Assembly (NCBI RefSeq): GCF_010501095.1
Contig: NZ_QVMP01000015.1
Location: forward strand, 1 to 64,000
Length of the DNA stretch: 64,000 nucleotides
Direction of reading: 5' to 3'
DNA from: Dysgonomonas sp. 520
Lineage (GTDB): Bacteria > Bacteroidota > Bacteroidia > Bacteroidales > Dysgonomonadaceae
The position numbers and the translations under genes were made by a program. The notes below the pieces were generated by a model. That model was not told the DNA's origin. It saw only the letters and a list, made by a program, of their open reading frames with translations, and ran no database searches. Shown in pieces: positions 61,318 to 64,000 of this stretch (its first letter is position 1; every line of letters starts with the position of its first letter).

Positions 61318-63903
61318 ATGAATTTCAATAATTTTACTATTAAATCGCAAGAAGCCGTACAAAAGGCTGTTGAGGTGGTAAAGGAACAAAATCAGCAATC
61401 GATAGAGCCTTCTCACTTATTGATGGGGGTGATATTGACCGGTGAAAATGTAGTGAACTTTCTTTTCCAGAAATTAGGGATAAACTTGTCTCATCTGACA
61501 TCAATACTTACGAGGGATATAGAATCGTACCCGAAAGTTTCGGGAGGCGAACCCTATCTGAGCAGGGAAAGTAATTCAACGTTGGAAAAGGCTGTCGATA
61601 TTTCGAAAAAGATGGGCGATCAATATGTTTCTATCGAACATTTGATATTAGCAATACTTTCCGTAAAAAGTCCGGCTTCGCAAATGTTGAAGGATGTCGG
61701 TGTTTCGGAAAAGGAACTGGAAGCAGCAATCAATGAACTGCGAAAAGGAAGCCGGGTAGATAGCCAATCGGCGGAAGATACATACCAATCGCTCGAAAAA
61801 TTTGCTATCAACCTTACTCAGCGTGCAAGAGACGGAAAACTTGATCCGGTGATCGGTAGGGACGAGGAAATACGCCGTGTTCTTCAAATCCTGAGCCGGC
61901 GCACAAAGAATAATCCTATATTGATAGGAGAACCGGGGACAGGAAAAACAGCTATCGCAGAAGGATTGGCTTACCGTATTGTTCGTGGAGATGTGCCTGA
62001 GAATCTTAAAAGTAAGCAGATCTATTCGTTAGATATGGGTGCTTTGGTAGCAGGTGCTAAATATAAAGGTGAATTTGAAGAACGTCTGAAATCGGTTGTT
62101 AATGAGGTTACTAAGTCGGAAGGTGAAATAATTCTTTTCATCGACGAAATACATACTTTGGTGGGAGCTGGCAAGAGCGAGGGGGCGATGGATGCCGCCA
62201 ATATATTGAAACCTGCTTTGGCTCGTGGAGAACTTCGATCTATCGGGGCAACAACATTGGATGAGTATCAAAAATATTTTGAAAAAGACAAAGCCTTGGA
62301 GCGTCGTTTCCAGATTGTTATGGTAGACGAACCCAGCGAAATGGATGCTATTTCCATTCTCCGGGGATTGAAAGAAAAATATGAGAATCACCACAAAGTG
62401 CGCATCATGGACGAGGCTATTATTGCAGCCGTTCAACTTTCGAGCCGTTATATAACCGACCGATTTTTGCCCGATAAAGCTATCGACCTGATGGATGAAG
62501 CTGCGGCAAAACTTCGTATGGAGGTGGATTCCGTACCCGAAGAATTGGACGAAAAAAGCCGTCGTATCAAGCAATTGGAAATTGAGCGTGAGGCTATTAA
62601 ACGTGAAAATGACAAAGATAAAGAAGATAGGCTGGCAAAAGAGATCAGCGACCTGAAAGAAGAAGAAAAAGAGCTGAAAGCCAAATGGCAATCGGAAAAA
62701 GAGGTTATTAATAAGATACAGCAAAATAAGGTTGAAATAGAAGACGCCAAATTTCAGGCCGACAGGGCAGAGCGTGAGGGAGATTACGGAAAAGTTGCCG
62801 AGTTGCGTTATGGCAAGATAAAGGAACTGGAAAGTGGTATCGAGCAGCTTCAACAGCAGTTGCAGGAAATGCAGGGCGCAATGGCAATGATAAAAGAGGA
62901 AGTGGATGCAACCGATATTGCCGATGTGGTTTCCCGTTGGACAGGTATTCCCGTTAGCAAGATGCTTCAAAGCGAAAAGGATAAGTTGCTTAATCTCGAA
63001 ACAGAATTGCACAGGCGTGTGGTTGGTCAGGATGAAGCTATTTCGGCCATATCGAACGCTATACGCCGTAGCCGTGCCGGTTTGCAAGACCCGAAGCGAC
63101 CTATCGGATCGTTCATATTTCTGGGTACTACCGGAGTAGGTAAAACTGAGTTGGCAAAGGCTCTTGCCGAGTTTCTGTTCGACGATGAAAATATGATGAC
63201 CCGTATCGACATGAGTGAATATCAGGAAAAATTCAGTGCAACCCGTTTAATCGGGGCACCTCCGGGATATGTTGGTTACGACGAAGGTGGTCAGTTGACG
63301 GAAGCCATCAGGCGGAAACCATATTCCGTAGTGCTTTTCGATGAAATTGAAAAGGCTCACCCTGATGTTTTCAATATACTTTTACAGGTGCTTGACGATG
63401 GTCGTCTGACCGATAATAAAGGTCGTGTTGTGAATTTCAAAAATACGATCATCATCATGACATCGAATATGGGGTCTTCGCTCATTCGTGAAAATTTTGC
63501 ACTGATGACAAAAGACAATCACGAAGAAGTGGTTGAAAAAACGAAGAGTGAAGTTTTGAATATGTTGAAATCAACCATCCGTCCCGAGTTCTTGAACCGT
63601 ATTGACGAGATAATAATGTTCGAGCCGTTGAATCAGAGCGAAATAGCTCAGGTGGTTCGTATCCAGTTGAACGGAGTTGTTAAAACTCTGGAAGGAAACG
63701 GTGTAAGGCTTGAATTTACGGATGCGGCAGTCGACTGGATAGCCGAGTTAGGGTATGATCCTGAGTTTGGAGCTCGTCCGGTGAAACGTGTCATCCAGCG
63801 TCAGGTGTTGGACACACTATCGAAGAAATTGCTCGCAGGAGCAGTAGACCGTTCGTCGTTGATAGTTATAGATGTGAAAGACAATGAACTGGTATTTAAT
63901 TGA
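61318..63903 (+). CDS. clpB: ATP-dependent disaggregase ClpB
   Basis: 861 residues. The N domain (1-145) is followed by NBD1 with Walker [10 protein letters not shown] and Walker [13 protein letters not shown], the long coiled-coil M domain (about 405-530, rich in Lys/Glu), and NBD2 with [14 protein letters not shown] and [13 protein letters not shown]. The order and length are those of ClpB rather than ClpC or ClpA, since the M domain is full length and no ClpP-binding IGF loop is seen. It rescues aggregated proteins with DnaK. No CIRCE element is visible upstream. Confidence 0.98.
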   Translation: MNFNNFTIKSQEAVQKAVEVVKEQNQQSIEPSHLLMGVILTGENVVNFLFQKLGINLSHLTSILTRDIESYPKVSGGEPYLSRESNSTLEKAVDISKKMGDQYVSIEHLILAILSVKSPASQMLKDVGVSEKELEAAINELRKGSRVDSQSAEDTYQSLEKFAINLTQRARDGKLDPVIGRDEEIRRVLQILSRRTKNNPILIGEPGTGKTAIAEGLAYRIVRGDVPENLKSKQIYSLDMGALVAGAKYKGEFEERLKSVVNEVTKSEGEIILFIDEIHTLVGAGKSEGAMDAANILKPALARGELRSIGATTLDEYQKYFEKDKALERRFQIVMVDEPSEMDAISILRGLKEKYENHHKVRIMDEAIIAAVQLSSRYITDRFLPDKAIDLMDEAAAKLRMEVDSVPEELDEKSRRIKQLEIEREAIKRENDKDKEDRLAKEISDLKEEEKELKAKWQSEKEVINKIQQNKVEIEDAKFQADRAEREGDYGKVAELRYGKIKELESGIEQLQQQLQEMQGAMAMIKEEVDATDIADVVSRWTGIPVSKMLQSEKDKLLNLETELHRRVVGQDEAISAISNAIRRSRAGLQDPKRPIGSFIFLGTTGVGKTELAKALAEFLFDDENMMTRIDMSEYQEKFSATRLIGAPPGYVGYDEGGQLTEAIRRKPYSVVLFDEIEKAHPDVFNILLQVLDDGRLTDNKGRVVNFKNTIIIMTSNMGSSLIRENFALMTKDNHEEVVEKTKSEVLNMLKSTIRPEFLNRIDEIIMFEPLNQSEIAQVVRIQLNGVVKTLEGNGVRLEFTDAAVDWIAELGYDPEFGARPVKRVIQRQVLDTLSKKLLAGAVDRSSLIVIDVKDNELVFN

Positions 63904-63916
63904 TACCTAAAAAAAT

Positions 63917-63953
63917 AAGAAGTCCTATAATTCAACGAATTATAGGACTTCTT
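63917..63953 (+). terminator. Strong terminator of clpB
   Basis: Arms 63917-63933 and 63937-63953 pair perfectly over 17 bases with a three-base loop (AAC), followed by TTATTCTT. It begins 14 bases after the clpB stop. The remaining bases to the window end show no feature. Confidence 0.9.
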
Positions 63954-64000
63954 TTATTCTTCATATTGGCTTTGCGGAAGCGGGGGGATGTCTTTTTTTT

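Noticed and set aside
62029-63087. Long minus-strand frame inside clpB
   Set aside because: It lies entirely antisense to strongly conserved ClpB coding sequence and is rich in Phe/Ile/Cys as expected for a shadow frame.
1-64000. tRNA, rRNA or tmRNA genes
   Set aside because: Scanning intergenic regions for T-loop-like GGTTCGAATCC patterns and rRNA-like sequence gave nothing convincing; a tRNAscan-SE/Infernal run would settle it.

Overview
The window comes from a Bacteroidota (Bacteroidales) chromosome, most likely close to Dysgonomonas, Parabacteroides or Porphyromonas. The signs are two TonB-dependent receptors with N-terminal carboxypeptidase-like domains, many LSxC-type lipoproteins, a fused SecDF, the families DUF4249, DUF4831, DUF4954 and FISUMP, a DPP5-type S9 peptidase, and promoters of the TAnnTTTG / TTTG type instead of the sigma70 -10/-35 pair. 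Intergenic DNA is AT-rich and full of short palindromic repeats. Genus is inference; phylum is well supported.

Layout. 1-12 kb: C-terminus of an unrecognised gene at the left edge, an acetyltransferase, a DPP5-like lipoprotein peptidase, an AddB-like nuclease, phospholipase A, a YkgJ-type cysteine-cluster protein, type I asparaginase, a TatD-like hydrolase, LolD and a glycosyltransferase-like protein. 12-25 kb: secDF, a lipoprotein, an alpha/beta hydrolase, a GNAT enzyme, mazG overlapping a DsbD-like reductase, folA, alaS, an M23 peptidase and a MerR regulator. 25-32 kb: a minus-strand series (pdxJ, tonB, a DJ-1 protein, rnpA, yidD, a pectin-type acetylesterase, a HAD phosphatase, a solute symporter). 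32-43 kb: nadK, rnhA, DUF2461, DUF4954, hflX, a TonB receptor with a separate His-rich exported protein, a CDP-glycerol transferase-like protein, two lipoproteins and a YjdF-like membrane protein. 44-48 kb: a receptor/DUF4249 operon. 48-56 kb: an accessory island. 56-64 kb: thyA, DUF4831, a CYTH protein overlapping an unknown membrane protein, and clpB.

The accessory island is the most interesting part. Two direct repeats of about 603 bp (47746-48348 and 53206-53809), each encoding the same four-helix membrane protein, bracket an AraC regulator, a secreted six-cysteine FISUMP protein, a periplasmic thioredoxin-like protein with CGNC, and a remnant of an IS982-family transposase. The two copies differ at 13 coding positions, 12 of them third codon positions, so the membrane protein is under purifying selection. 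A 21-bp palindrome occurs in inverted orientation on either side of the AraC gene. A tyrosine recombinase lies just to the right.

Intergenic regions carry several families of short non-autonomous repeats built around a common palindromic core (GTCATnCTGAAC... / ...CTCAGnATGAC). One family has ends like those of the IS982 remnant, and one copy (44032-44219) keeps a 7-bp target duplication. I saw no tRNA, rRNA or CRISPR array.
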